Below are positions 1 through 8,741 of a DNA stretch of 42,252 nucleotides, in pieces (the stretch's first letter is position 1; the number at the start of each line of letters is the position of its first letter). A model generated the notes under the pieces. It saw only the letters and a program-made list of their open reading frames with translations. It did not search any database and was not told the DNA's origin. Source of the stretch: a virus; the IMG/VR virus record IMGVR_UViG_3300025039_000001, positions 1 to 42,252 of that record. The stretch is one strand, 5' to 3'. A program made the position numbers and the translations under genes.

Positions 1-127
1 CCCCTTATCGTATTCACCCAGCATGCGGTTGTTGTTCAGGTGTATGTTACGACCTGCAACGTACACAGAAGCACCGCCGTGAACATCTATCCCGCTGTTA
101 ATATAAGAATAGTTTGAGCCGCGAAGG
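1..127. repeat. Terminal overlap, left copy
   Basis: These 127 bases are identical to the last 127 bases of the window (42126-42252). The tail-spike reading frame continues without interruption when the two ends are joined. The length equals a common assembler k-mer (127), so this is most simply the overlap of a circular assembly graph, not a biological terminal repeat. It means the genome is complete and its unique length is 42,125 bp. Confidence 0.95.
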
Positions 128-1335
128 AATACAGGTGCGTCATAATAAAGTATGGACTTATTAGTCGCGTTGTTCCCACCCTCTAAATTATCCATCACTA
201 CCCGCAGACATGGCGTGCTAAATGCGTTGGTGTCACTGCCACAAGCAATCGCATGACCTGCCGCGTTACTGATTCGACCGTTCATAATGTTGCAAACACC
301 ACTAATAATGCCCGTTATTAGATTCGTTCTACCTGTCGCCTCCCCCCTATCAAAGCTGATTGCATGACCGTTAGTAGTGGAAAGCTCGAAGTCTTTCATG
401 CTACCAGTATACGCGCCGCCCACAACATGAACTAACCCGTCAGGATGCCCGTAAACGTACGCCCGCTGCAATACAGAGTAAAGATTGCGGCCAGAAGAAA
501 CTTCTGGCACATCATCCACTTCATACAGGATACCAAAGTTAGTATCGCCATATAAGTAAGCCTTGGCTCTACGTGTCGCGCTAGCCGTTACGCCGCAATC
601 AACAACCCCGCTCGAAGACGAGCGAAAGCGGACGGCTGGCCCTAGCAAGTGGTCTGCATGAATATAGCTCTCAGCCTTTCCGCACCCCTTTATTAGCGCT
701 ATAAATTCGAAGTCCAATGGCTCGGTTGTACGATAATACCCGCTCCCAAGTTGGATTTCTCCGCTGTAGTTGCTTGATTGGCACCAACCAATTACGTTGG
801 CAAACACATCTTTGTTATCGAATGCGCTATCAGCACCGCCCAGCGATTGGCTAGACACACCACCAAAGTGCTCGACATAAGGGGCGTCATCAACCTGCAA
901 CGCCCCAACACGCCCATTGGCAAACGTGACATCGCCAGGTAATGCAACGTAACCGCTAGGCTGTAAAATGTATTTAGCATTTGCGCGCTCTTGGCATATG
1001 AATGCTTGACCCACTTTAAACGGACGTAAGTTTTCAAGCCCTGAGAATGTAGGCGCTTCGATTGGAGAGCTACCGCCGATGGTTACTTTTCGCTTAATCG
1101 AGCCGTTGACCTCTTCGTCATACTCGCCCGCTGTGACGTAAACAACAACTTGCCCTGTTGCGTCTGTTTGTTTTGCTGTGCTGCCGTTAGTGCCGTTTTC
1201 ATCATCAAACAACGTAACCGCCGTGCCGTTTGTGTCGAATAGCGATACAACAGCACCCGCAACAATGTTTTTACCGTCTGTGCCTTGCGCGTCAGATTCC
1301 GCTAACGCTGTTATTTTGTGTGGTACAAGTGCCAT
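1..1335 (-). CDS. Tail spike / receptor-binding protein, N-terminal part (gene crosses the window junction)
   Basis: Start ATG is at 1335-1333, overlapping the stop of the tail-tip gene by one base (TAATG). I translated it down to base 1 and found no stop. The frame continues at the right end of the window to a stop at 41436, giving 674 residues in all. Residues 1-90 form a compact beta-rich virion-attachment-like domain (GAVVSLFDTNGTAVTLFDD). From about residue 160 the pattern FGGVSSQ...GGADSAFDNKDVF and later GSGYYRTTEPLDF is typical of pectate-lyase-like right-handed beta-helix tail spikes. Such proteins bind and often cleave host surface polysaccharide. The exact substrate cannot be predicted. 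It is the last large gene of the tail operon. Confidence 0.85.
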   Translation of the reverse strand, partial: MALVPHKITALAESDAQGTDGKNIVAGAVVSLFDTNGTAVTLFDDENGTNGSTAKQTDATGQVVVYVTAGEYDEEVNGSIKRKVTIGGSSPIEAPTFSGLENLRPFKVGQAFICQERANAKYILQPSGYVALPGDVTFANGRVGALQVDDAPYVEHFGGVSSQSLGGADSAFDNKDVFANVIGWCQSSNYSGEIQLGSGYYRTTEPLDFEFIALIKGCGKAESYIHADHLLGPAVRFRSSSSGVVDCGVTASATRRAKAYLYGDTNFGILYEVDDVPEVSSGRNLYSVLQRAYVYGHPDGLVHVVGGAYTGSMKDFELSTTNGHAISFDRGEATGRTNLITGIISGVCNIMNGRISNAAGHAIACGSDTNAFSTPCLRVVMDNLEGGNNATNKSILYYDAPVFLRGSNYSYINSGIDVHGGASVYVAGRNIHLNNNRMLGEYDKG

Positions 1336-3530
1336 TATGAGACCGCTCCTGAAATTGTGCCTGTATTTTCATATGTTATCGTAAAACCGTTCAAATCGAT
1401 AGCTTTACCCGCTGCGCCGCCGCCCGCTGCGCCTACTTGACCTAAATCGCCACCGTCGCCGCCTGTTGCGCTCTCAAACTCGCCAGCAGTGCGCCCGCTA
1501 ACGTATGCGCCTGCGCCGCCTTGTGTATTTGTTCCGTCTTCTGCTGGGGTGTTTTCTTCTTCGTCGTTTGCAGGGTTGTAGCCTGTGCCGCCACCGCCTA
1601 GCCCGTTGAAGTAACCAGCGCCACCGCCGCCCGCCGCAGATGCGCGACCAACAATAACTTTATTGCCACCGCCACCGCCACCGCCGATAGTGCCAAAGTT
1701 TTGTAAGCGAATGTCATCTTCTAGCAATATAGCAGGGCCGCCATCAGTAAAGCTAACAGTCGCAATAGACGCGCCACGACCACCACGACCAAGTATTAAG
1801 CCGTTATTTTGTATGCGAATTGGCGTTGTCAACTCAGGCCATGAGCCTGTTTTAACGGCATATTCTGCATTGTCGCTACTGCCTGCTACGGCGTTTGATT
1901 CAAAGATGAAGCGTATGTCTAAGCCTGCATCAAGCGGGTCAGTGCCGAACACATCTTCGTATATGTCGCGCAGGTTTCGCGCTGTTGCGCCGCCGCCCTT
2001 TAGTTGGTCTTGCTCGCCGCTTATGTAAACTAGTCGCGTATTAGGGTCTTCTACATCTTCATCACCTGCCACCGCATCGCCGTAAGTATGCTCTAATGCT
2101 GTGTAGTTGAAATTCTGAGACTCTCCCGCTGTTAATATTTGATAGAACAAAGTAGGGAAACCGCCGCCAGATTGCTCAATCAAATCAGTTTCACAGCGCA
2201 CGCTGTCGCCCGTCCACACGTCGCTATCTTTTGCATCTAACGAAAACGATAGCATGCGAGGCGCTTCTGAGAATCTACGGCCAATGCGAGCCGACATTAA
2301 GACCGCCGCTGTTTTGTTGTCGCTTGTAATCCATCGACTGTTAATCTTCTTGTAAGCACGCTGCCCGTAATTCGTTACGCTGTCGCTATCTTCGCGCACA
2401 TAAGACGCGCGGTAGTTGCTCGCCTCGTCTAAATCCTTTGTTGGGTTAATAATGCCGTAGTTGCATATGACAGTAGACACGCGCATATCTTGCATATCTT
2501 TAACCGCTGTACTGCCCTCGATAAAGTTACCTTCGTAGGTTAGCGTAGGCGCGTCAGTTGGTGGCGGTTGCAATGCGGTAAATCGTATTTGATTGACTCG
2601 CTCATCCCAATACAGGTAATGAGGCGCAGACTGCGCGAATTCCTTTAATAAGTCTTGCACGCCTGTAGGCTCGGTAATCAATGCGCTGTAAGTGGGAATG
2701 AATGCGTTAGCGCTGTTTGCATCCCACTCGCCTTGGTTGATGTACGTAGGGTCTACGCTTGCATAATTAACCAGTAAATCATAATCAATCTGCGCAGGTG
2801 TTAAGCTGTCGTACTCTAAGCATAACTGAACAGTGTCATTCTCGCTATGCGTGCCTATCTCGGTGTTATAGAAGCCACGCGTCAAGCCGCTCAAGTTATC
2901 GCCTGTGCGGGTCGTGTAAAGCATCACCTCGTCACCAATGCGCACTATGCCGTTGCTAGCTGGGTATTCTAAATCGCCTATTCCGGTGGGCTGCAAGTTA
3001 ACTGCTGTGGTCGTCTCTGTCATTTCTGTAATGAGTGAGCCGCGCGACTCTCTTGGCGCTTTCGCTCTGTCGTTACTTGCAAGCTTGAGCGGGTCTTTAC
3101 CCGTAATGCTAACGCCGGCGCCACGCTGCCCGAATGACTCAATGATATAATCGCGGCGAGTAAAGTTGTTAGCGTCAAAGGTATTATTAACAATGTAACC
3201 ACTAAACACGCTAATGCGCTTGCCTAAGTAGTAAGGATTTTCTGCACGCCACCTAGACCAAAAACGAACAGGGCTTGCCGTTGTTCCCCATGCGCTAAAA
3301 TCATCAGACTCTATCAAGCTAATGCTGCACTTAGCGCGAACACCGATGCCGCCCTCTAAATCTATCTCAGCGGGATTGACGCGCACAGATTGCAAAGATG
3401 GGTTAGCTTCTAAACCCGTAGGTAATGGTGAGCGATTCTCACAGAACCGATAAGTCGTGCCATTGACCTCAATCTCAACATACCATAGGTGCTCTTTTTC
3501 GTATTTCTTTTTTTCGTTATCGTAAGCCAT
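1335..3530 (-). CDS. Tail tip / central fibre (host-specificity) protein with glycine-rich C-terminus
   Basis: 731 residues. Its place after the tape measure and a baseplate-like protein, and before the spike, fits the tail-tip hub and attachment protein. The first ~500 residues contain no obvious enzyme motif but show the mixed beta content of siphovirus tip proteins. The last ~150 residues change sharply: runs such as GTIGGGGGGGNKV, ASAAGGGGAGYFNG and GLGGGGTGYN alternate with short hydrophobic strands (NNGLILGRGGRGA). This resembles the polyglycine-helix receptor-binding modules of T-even gp38-like adhesins and of J-like tail proteins. Binding of the host outer membrane by this end is inference. 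The stop overlaps the spike start by one base. Confidence 0.75.
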   Translation of the reverse strand: MAYDNEKKKYEKEHLWYVEIEVNGTTYRFCENRSPLPTGLEANPSLQSVRVNPAEIDLEGGIGVRAKCSISLIESDDFSAWGTTASPVRFWSRWRAENPYYLGKRISVFSGYIVNNTFDANNFTRRDYIIESFGQRGAGVSITGKDPLKLASNDRAKAPRESRGSLITEMTETTTAVNLQPTGIGDLEYPASNGIVRIGDEVMLYTTRTGDNLSGLTRGFYNTEIGTHSENDTVQLCLEYDSLTPAQIDYDLLVNYASVDPTYINQGEWDANSANAFIPTYSALITEPTGVQDLLKEFAQSAPHYLYWDERVNQIRFTALQPPPTDAPTLTYEGNFIEGSTAVKDMQDMRVSTVICNYGIINPTKDLDEASNYRASYVREDSDSVTNYGQRAYKKINSRWITSDNKTAAVLMSARIGRRFSEAPRMLSFSLDAKDSDVWTGDSVRCETDLIEQSGGGFPTLFYQILTAGESQNFNYTALEHTYGDAVAGDEDVEDPNTRLVYISGEQDQLKGGGATARNLRDIYEDVFGTDPLDAGLDIRFIFESNAVAGSSDNAEYAVKTGSWPELTTPIRIQNNGLILGRGGRGASIATVSFTDGGPAILLEDDIRLQNFGTIGGGGGGGNKVIVGRASAAGGGGAGYFNGLGGGGTGYNPANDEEENTPAEDGTNTQGGAGAYVSGRTAGEFESATGGDGGDLGQVGAAGGGAAGKAIDLNGFTITYENTGTISGAVS

Positions 3531-4705
3531 TAACCAGCCCCTAACAGATTCATGCTGATACTACGCTTCGTTACCGTGCCGTTCTGCATGGGTGCGCTTA
3601 TGTCTTGCGAGATGCGACAAAAACCAATATCTTCGGGGTATTCAAGTAGATTCCACGCAAAGAAAAAAGGCTTTGTTTTAATCGCCTGTTTGAATGGTGC
3701 GAAATATATCCTGTACCAAGTGTCGTCGATATTCTGCCAGTCTGCACTAGTCTCGTAACCTTGACGGCGTATTTGCTGCCCGATAATCTCGCCACTCTCT
3801 GTGCGATTGCTGTAATACTGTGTAGCGTCTGCATCAGTGATTGGCGTGTGACCGTTAAAGAATGGACGCTGCATTTGCAGCGCTAAGCCTGCGCTAATAT
3901 AGCCAGCCTCGCCGTTAACGTTTGGGCCGCTTATGTATATCTCTATAACTTCCGCATCAATAGACGAGCTTCTGTGGAACATGAGCGGCTTGTCGTCGCT
4001 CGGTGTTCTTGCGCCTGCAAACTGGATTAATGGCCCTGCCGCAGTTTCTCTGTACTGAGGGCTGATAGTGAATCCACGGGTACCAAAGTTATGCGAGCCT
4101 ATACAAATAGTGTCTATTTCTTGCTGACTACCAAGCACAACTTTAAAGAATCCAGTCCCGCTAGGTCTCCACTTTTCCCACGTATTAGGTTTAAGCGCAT
4201 TCTCAGCCACTCCGCCAGCGTCAGACGATACACTAGTAAACGCCTGCAACTTATTGCTAGATAATATCCGCGCATGATTAAGCGGGAAAGGTGGTGTTGT
4301 TAAAGTGCCTGTTACAGTTGTTAGCGTGCTAGGTGCTGCAATAGCTGCTTCAGCTTGGCTTGTCGCTGCTGTTGGCGTTGTAATGGTTGCGCTTGGCTGT
4401 ACGGTTGCCGCGCTAGGCGCATCAATACCCGCCTGCGCTTCTGCTGGAATCGTTACCGCGTTATCAATAGCCGCTTGAACCTTAGCGGTTAACTCAGCGG
4501 GTAGCGGGATGCTCACGCCGCTTTCACTGGTTAGCGCATTAGGTGTATCAACCGCCACCGATGATAACGACGATAAAACCTCTGCCCCGTCTACGATTGA
4601 TACATTCTCGGCATCAAGTGACTGTGGTATATCCTGTGGCGCACTAGGGTTCGCTATCGGACTTGTGCGCGTGCTGGTAACGCTAAACTGCGTAGGTATA
4701 GCCAT
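3530..4705 (-). CDS. Distal tail / baseplate-like protein
   Basis: 391 residues, with the stop touching the start of the tail-tip gene (TAATG). The N-terminal ~150 residues are rich in Ala, Thr, Pro and Ser and low in charge (TVQPSATITTPTAATSQ), so they form an extended linker or shaft. The C-terminal ~240 residues look globular; the stretch KWRPSGTGFFKVVLGS followed by IDTICIGSHNFG resembles a galactose-binding (discoidin-like) beta-sandwich. Its position directly before the tip suggests a distal-tail or baseplate hub. I do not recognise a named family, and the role is inferred from gene order. Confidence 0.6.
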   Translation of the reverse strand: MAIPTQFSVTSTRTSPIANPSAPQDIPQSLDAENVSIVDGAEVLSSLSSVAVDTPNALTSESGVSIPLPAELTAKVQAAIDNAVTIPAEAQAGIDAPSAATVQPSATITTPTAATSQAEAAIAAPSTLTTVTGTLTTPPFPLNHARILSSNKLQAFTSVSSDAGGVAENALKPNTWEKWRPSGTGFFKVVLGSQQEIDTICIGSHNFGTRGFTISPQYRETAAGPLIQFAGARTPSDDKPLMFHRSSSIDAEVIEIYISGPNVNGEAGYISAGLALQMQRPFFNGHTPITDADATQYYSNRTESGEIIGQQIRRQGYETSADWQNIDDTWYRIYFAPFKQAIKTKPFFFAWNLLEYPEDIGFCRISQDISAPMQNGTVTKRSISMNLLGAG

Positions 4706-4711
4706 GCTTTA

Positions 4712-4843
4712 TCACTCCGGTGCAGGAATCGGCGCTTTATTTTCTGCTGTCTTGCTTGTGGGTGCTGGCACGTTAGCCGCTGGCTGTACAGGCTTAACAC
4801 CTGGCGCTGGTACGTTTTGTTTTGGTTGGGCTGTGAATGACAT
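4712..4843 (-). CDS. Small proline/alanine-rich protein
   Basis: 43 residues starting MSFTAQPKQNVPAPGVKP, with about one quarter proline. A strong Shine-Dalgarno (GGAGG, six bases before the ATG at 4843) supports it. It fits exactly between the tape measure (stop 4846) and the 391-residue tail protein (start 4705). The repeated VPAP-type segments suggest an unstructured linker. No family is recognised. Confidence 0.65.
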   Translation of the reverse strand: MSFTAQPKQNVPAPGVKPVQPAANVPAPTSKTAENKAPIPAPE

Positions 4844-4845
4844 AT

Positions 4846-6900
4846 TTATCCTCCAGTGGTGTTGAGTGTAACCCCATCACCAAGTTCCTCGTTAATTTGA
4901 CCGATTAGCGTGCGTATATCGCCGCCTGTAAAGCTTGAGCCTGTTAGGGCTATTGATACGTTGCGTTGTTCGGGTTGCGATTGGCTGTTTGTGTTGGTGG
5001 TTAGTTGGCCGCCTTGATACGACTGCCCTGCCGACTTACTGCCATATTGCGTGGATTGTATCTGCTTGATATTAGCCAGTGTTGCAACCGCCGCCGTGGC
5101 CGCAAAAGCTGCCCCTAATGGTGGTCCGCCTATCTTAGAGCCTGTCTTATAAGCCCCCTGCACTGCTGCAATCCCGTCGATAATTGCCCCAGCCGTTGCC
5201 GCCGCCTTGCCAATTTCGAACATTTTCTTGCTTTCGGTGTTCATCAGGCTTGAAAGATTGCCAAACATTGAAGATGCAACATTCATTTTATCTTTGAATT
5301 TTTTATCTTCTATATCCTGCTCAGCCTTTGCTCTATCTTCCTCAATAGCAATCAATTCGTTAGCGTGCTGCTGAGCCTTTTGCTTTTCTAAGTCGCGAAT
5401 CTCGGCTTTTGTCATGCCAATCAATTCAGCGGACTCTTTCAATTGCTCTAATTCGCGCGTGTAAGCCTGCGCCCGCAACTGCTCCTCGGACATTAAGCTT
5501 TCTTCGAATACTGCAAGGTTAGAGGTTGCTTGCTCCATCTTCGCTGCGTTTATCGCTTCGCCTTCCTCAAGCGCTTGTAGAAACTCGCGATAAGATGCTT
5601 CTTGCTCTTTGTATGCTGCCGCTTCATCTCGCGCCGCCTGTGTAGATGCCTCTTGCGCTGCTTTTAAGTTATATTTTTGTTGTATAAGCTTAACGATTTC
5701 GGGCAGTTGTTCCGTTGTGCCATCACGGACAGCTCGTTGTGTTGCCGCGTATATTTCCGCTGCTTCCGCGCCGTGCTGCATCGCTATGACTTGCGCGTTG
5801 AGTGATTCAATTTGCCTTTGCGCCGCTTGGTTTTGCTCGTCTACCGCCTTGCTCGCCTCTTTACCTGCCTCGCTATTCTCGCCAAGCGTGTTATCTAAAT
5901 CAGAAAGTGCTTGGCGTAACAGGTTTATCCGGTCAACGCCTGTTCTCGTTGCGTCAAAAAATGGAAGTAGCGAAGATGCAAATTCAACAAACTTTTTATT
6001 ATCTGCACCAACCTCGTTATTTAGTTGCTCTATCTGGCTCCTAAGAGCCGCTATACCGCCAGCACCTTGATTGCTGCCAAAATCGTCTAGTGCAATTTGA
6101 AGATTAAGCGCTTGATCTCTGGTAATCCCGAATTGAGTCGCTAACTGGTCTATCCTCTCGGTTACACCTCTAACCGCTAAAACACCACCCGCGCCAAGTT
6201 TATCAACCTCGCTTGATATATCACCAAACAAACTCGGCACATCTTCAAGCTGAATGCCTAGCTCGGTTATCGTGTCGAGTATACCTGAGCCAATGCGAAT
6301 GCCGCCAATATCATCTGCCGCCTCTTTTATGCCGTTTGCTGACTCCGCTATTTGGCCCTCAAGGTCTGCAATGGTTTGCGCTATTTGTACGCGTGCCAAT
6401 GATTCGGAGCGGTCTGCTAATCGTTGAATTGACTCGCTGAAAATATCACTGCCATCCGCCGCTGTTTCAAATGTCTTGCCAACCGCTTCGGCTATTTCTT
6501 CCAACTTTTCAAGAGACGTTTGCGTGTCTCTTATTATTGGAATCATAAAGCTTAACGCCGTTGCGGCGATGCCAACAGCCGCGCCTAAGCCAGCACGACC
6601 AAGCACAATACCTAAGTCAGCACCCTGCTGTGATAGCGCTAGAAGCCCAGATTGGCCGCCTTGAATTTGCCCAAAGAATTGTTGTAACTGCACGCCAGCT
6701 TGCCCAGCGTTTTTGCCTAAGCCGCCAAGCGCCTTGCCAGTTTTGCCAGATGTTTGATTTAGCCGTTTTGCAGATGTGTCAACTTTGTTAAACGAGCCCT
6801 CGATGCCACTTAGGTCTGTTGCAATGGCTTTTCTACCAGTAGCAACACCATTCGCATCAACCGTTACATCAAACTCAATACCACCGACTTTCTGTGTCAT
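4846..6900 (-). CDS. Tail tape measure protein
   Basis: 684 residues. It follows the G/GT tail-chaperone pair, which is the standard order. Much of the protein is predicted coiled coil rich in Glu, Gln, Ala and Arg (residues ~330-560). There is a hydrophobic stretch near residues 104-123 (GLGAAVGIAATALSFMIPII) and a second Ala/Gly-rich one close to the C-terminus, as seen in tape measures that insert in the host membrane. By the usual rule of about 0.15 nm per residue the tail would be near 100 nm, which fits a siphovirus. The start MTQKVGGIEFDVTV is two bases after the GT-product stop. Confidence 0.9.
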   Translation of the reverse strand: MTQKVGGIEFDVTVDANGVATGRKAIATDLSGIEGSFNKVDTSAKRLNQTSGKTGKALGGLGKNAGQAGVQLQQFFGQIQGGQSGLLALSQQGADLGIVLGRAGLGAAVGIAATALSFMIPIIRDTQTSLEKLEEIAEAVGKTFETAADGSDIFSESIQRLADRSESLARVQIAQTIADLEGQIAESANGIKEAADDIGGIRIGSGILDTITELGIQLEDVPSLFGDISSEVDKLGAGGVLAVRGVTERIDQLATQFGITRDQALNLQIALDDFGSNQGAGGIAALRSQIEQLNNEVGADNKKFVEFASSLLPFFDATRTGVDRINLLRQALSDLDNTLGENSEAGKEASKAVDEQNQAAQRQIESLNAQVIAMQHGAEAAEIYAATQRAVRDGTTEQLPEIVKLIQQKYNLKAAQEASTQAARDEAAAYKEQEASYREFLQALEEGEAINAAKMEQATSNLAVFEESLMSEEQLRAQAYTRELEQLKESAELIGMTKAEIRDLEKQKAQQHANELIAIEEDRAKAEQDIEDKKFKDKMNVASSMFGNLSSLMNTESKKMFEIGKAAATAGAIIDGIAAVQGAYKTGSKIGGPPLGAAFAATAAVATLANIKQIQSTQYGSKSAGQSYQGGQLTTNTNSQSQPEQRNVSIALTGSSFTGGDIRTLIGQINEELGDGVTLNTTGG

Positions 6901-6902
6901 TG

Positions 6903-7447
6903 CTAATCATACTCCTCGGGGTTTTCGTTAATCATATCCGTTAACATCTGCGCTTGGTCTTCGCTCATGCCTGCGATGTTTTGCTTGGGGCGATTGGCGT
7001 TAAACCATTTGCCTAATTCGATCGGTGACATGTTGCGAGCCTCGCTAGGCGTCAAGCCTAATGAGTAACAGGTTTCAATTAAGTCAGCATATGGGTAGCG
7101 CTCTACCCTTTCTGCTTTTTTCCCGTCGTCCGCTCGCTAGTCTCTAGCTGTGGAAAGCATAGTTGCAACACATAACGCGCTGCCGCTACCAAATCCGCAC
7201 TATCGGCTGGGCTAGACATAATGGATTCGTAAACCTCCTCTTTAGTCACGTCTACACCTGCACCTGCAAGAAGCACAGCGTATAGTTTTGACACTAGAGT
7301 AATTTTAGGAATGCCGCCTTTGTCTAGTTCAATAGCAGTGGCTAAAACATTGACTTCTTCGTCAATCGCTTCGACCAATTCCATTGTGACCGTTAGCTCG
7401 TGCTTTTCGCCTTTCCAGCCTAGCTTTGCTTTGCGACCAAACAACAT
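6903..7447 (-). CDS. Tail assembly chaperone GT (made by -1 ribosomal frameshift)
   Basis: Frameshift extension of the G-type chaperone. At 7121-7115 the minus strand reads A AAA AAG in the correct phase (codons GGA AAA AAG), the most efficient bacterial -1 slippery heptamer. After the shift the frame stays open (KAERVERYPYADLIETCY...) until TAG at 6903-6905, two bases before the tape-measure start. No start codon or ribosome site would otherwise serve this second frame. This G/GT arrangement is conserved in long-tailed phages, where GT binds the tape measure while the tail tube assembles. The frame was read by hand; the frameshift itself is inferred. Confidence 0.85.
7103..7447 (-). CDS. Tail assembly chaperone G
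   Basis: 114-residue zero-frame product starting MLFGRKAKLGWKG and ending ERTTGKKQKG. It lies directly after the tail tube gene and before the tape measure. The body is helical and acidic (ELVEAIDEEVNVLATAIELD), as in lambda gpG-like chaperones. The start at 7447 follows the tail-tube stop (7449) almost directly, so translation is probably coupled. An upstream in-frame start would run into the tail tube gene and is less likely. Confidence 0.8.
   Translation of the reverse strand: MLFGRKAKLGWKGEKHELTVTMELVEAIDEEVNVLATAIELDKGGIPKITLVSKLYAVLLAGAGVDVTKEEVYESIMSSPADSADLVAAARYVLQLCFPQLETSERTTGKKQKG
7115..7121 (-). promoter_or_regulatory. -1 programmed frameshift slippery site A AAA AAG
   Basis: The heptamer lies in phase seven codons before the zero-frame stop of the G chaperone (counting that stop). 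It is preceded by GGG and followed by C. It joins the G frame to the T frame, which has no start of its own. Confidence 0.85.
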
Positions 7448-7448
7448 A

Positions 7449-7862
7449 TTACACCGCCGCCGTAAATGTTGGCGCACCAGAGAATGCAATTTCCATCTCG
7501 TAAGTGCCTAGCTCTTCGTGCGGGTTGCCTTGGCTGAATGAAGTGATAAACACGTCACCTGCAAGCGTAGAGCCACCGTCAGGCCATGTAATAGTTGTTG
7601 CATAGATGTTTTGACCGTTAGCAACGTTTGTCTCGATAGACGCTAACAAGTCGAGGTTTTTAGCTTTACCGCTAATAGACATGGTGCGGTCAATACGTCC
7701 AGGCTCCGAGTGATATTCAGCGTTACCGCCGCTCGTATCGTCTGTTGTATCTAACCCACTAATTGAATAAGACAAATCTTTAGTGACTACACCCGCAAGA
7801 GTTGCACCACCAAACGTTGTTACTTTGACCGCTCGGCCAACCCATCCGCCGCCTACTGACAT
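7449..7862 (-). CDS. Major tail (tube) protein
   Basis: 137 residues. Beta-rich sequence with alternating hydrophobic and polar strands (RTMSISGKAKNLDLLASIET, then YATTITWPDGG). It sits between the tail terminator and the chaperone pair, the usual place of the tube subunit. The start MSVGGGWVGRAVKV is read from a leader with a promoter-like region and palindrome 7924-7938 upstream, which fits a need for high expression. No sequence-specific motif beyond order and composition was used. Confidence 0.8.
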   Translation of the reverse strand: MSVGGGWVGRAVKVTTFGGATLAGVVTKDLSYSISGLDTTDDTSGGNAEYHSEPGRIDRTMSISGKAKNLDLLASIETNVANGQNIYATTITWPDGGSTLAGDVFITSFSQGNPHEELGTYEMEIAFSGAPTFTAAV

Positions 7863-7923
7863 AATTGAATCCTCATTGAAACGTTAAGCCCTATGATAAC
7901 GCTAATCTGTCAAGTAGTAAATA

Positions 7924-7938
7924 ACTGGTTAGACCAGT
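7924..7938. promoter_or_regulatory. Palindromic regulatory box, copy 1 (ACTGGT TAG ACCAGT)
   Basis: Perfect 6-bp inverted repeat around TAG, upstream of the tail tube gene on the minus strand. A TATCAT -10-like box is at 7893-7898 within GCGTTATCATAG, a 12-mer also found beside copy 3. Spacing to that box (26 bases) is longer than at the other copies, so the promoter assignment here is weaker than the box itself. Confidence 0.6.
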
Positions 7939-7939
7939 G

Positions 7940-8332
7940 TCACTCCTCCGCCGAATAACACAACACACTAAACGTATAATAACGGCGATTCTGCCCTGTT
8001 CGGTATTCGCCCATTACGTCTTGAGTCACCGTTGCGCGTATGCCGTCTGTTACATTGAAGTTAGCCTTAATGTACTCGAGCGCTGCTACTGCGTCGGTAT
8101 AAAGTTGGTTAAGCTCTGCAAGCGTTGCATTTAATCCGCTGAAAAGATAGACCGTAACATCAACTTGGCGTACAAACGCATCAACAGAGCGCCCTTCTTG
8201 CCTGCAATATATGATAGGGTCGTCTAGTTCAAACGGTGGAAGCGTCTCATCCCACTGTATAGCGGGATTATAGCTAGGTAATGCATTATCGCGTATAAAT
8301 GTTCGTATCTCGTCGGCGTGTCTTATATTCAT
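7940..8332 (-). CDS. Tail terminator-like protein
   Basis: 130 residues, starting MNIRHADEIRTFIRDNALPS. Length, order (after the gp10-like protein, before the tube) and the pattern of a small alpha/beta protein with a C-terminal strand (YYTFSVLCYSAEE) match tail terminator (lambda gpU-like) proteins that cap the tube and join it to the head. It overlaps the preceding gene by one base. Assignment is mainly by gene order. Confidence 0.6.
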   Translation of the reverse strand: MNIRHADEIRTFIRDNALPSYNPAIQWDETLPPFELDDPIIYCRQEGRSVDAFVRQVDVTVYLFSGLNATLAELNQLYTDAVAALEYIKANFNVTDGIRATVTQDVMGEYRTGQNRRYYTFSVLCYSAEE

Positions 8333-8739
8333 TATTTCGGCTCTATTAGTTTACCAAAGACGCGAACGGCATCGTTGCCCGCTTCATTCCATGCGATATT
8401 CATCCAGTTGGGCCTAGCGTTTTCGTTATAACCACCGCCTTTCTTACCCTTGCTGTTTGGTGGTTTCGGTTGCCAATCTGTGCGCTCGTGTAACGCTGCG
8501 GCATAATCGGTGTAGTAGCCATACGTTAACGTCCAGCCTTCACCGCTTGGCCTTATGCGATAGCTGCGCGACTTTACAAGCGCCGCCGTATCAACAGGTA
8601 CATAAAAATCAGCCGTACCCGCTAACTCTTTATACATACCAATTAAGCCGCGCTCGATATTAGCGGGTAGGTCAACGGTTAGCGCTTTGTTGATTTTCTT
8701 AGCTACATCGGCAGGCGTTTTACCTTGCTTGAATGGCAT
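8332..8739 (-). CDS. HK97 gp10-like neck / tail completion protein
   Basis: 135 residues. The segment FYVPVDTAALVKSRSYRI followed by YTDYAAALHERTDW is characteristic of HK97 gp10-type tail-completion proteins (the VDTGxLrxS...YAxyvHErt pattern). These proteins act at the head-tail interface. Located between the head-closure protein and the tail terminator, as expected. Start MPFKQGKTPADVAKKIN. Confidence 0.75.
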   Translation of the reverse strand: MPFKQGKTPADVAKKINKALTVDLPANIERGLIGMYKELAGTADFYVPVDTAALVKSRSYRIRPSGEGWTLTYGYYTDYAAALHERTDWQPKPPNSKGKKGGGYNENARPNWMNIAWNEAGNDAVRVFGKLIEPK

Positions 8740-8741
8740 AG

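Noticed and set aside
5609-6070. 153-codon plus-strand frame rich in Cys and Ser
   Set aside because: Exact mirror of the tape measure coiled coil; no ribosome site and composition typical of antisense shadows.
7908-7913. TTGACA on the minus strand as -35 of the tail tube promoter
   Set aside because: Only nine bases from the TATCAT box; wrong spacing.
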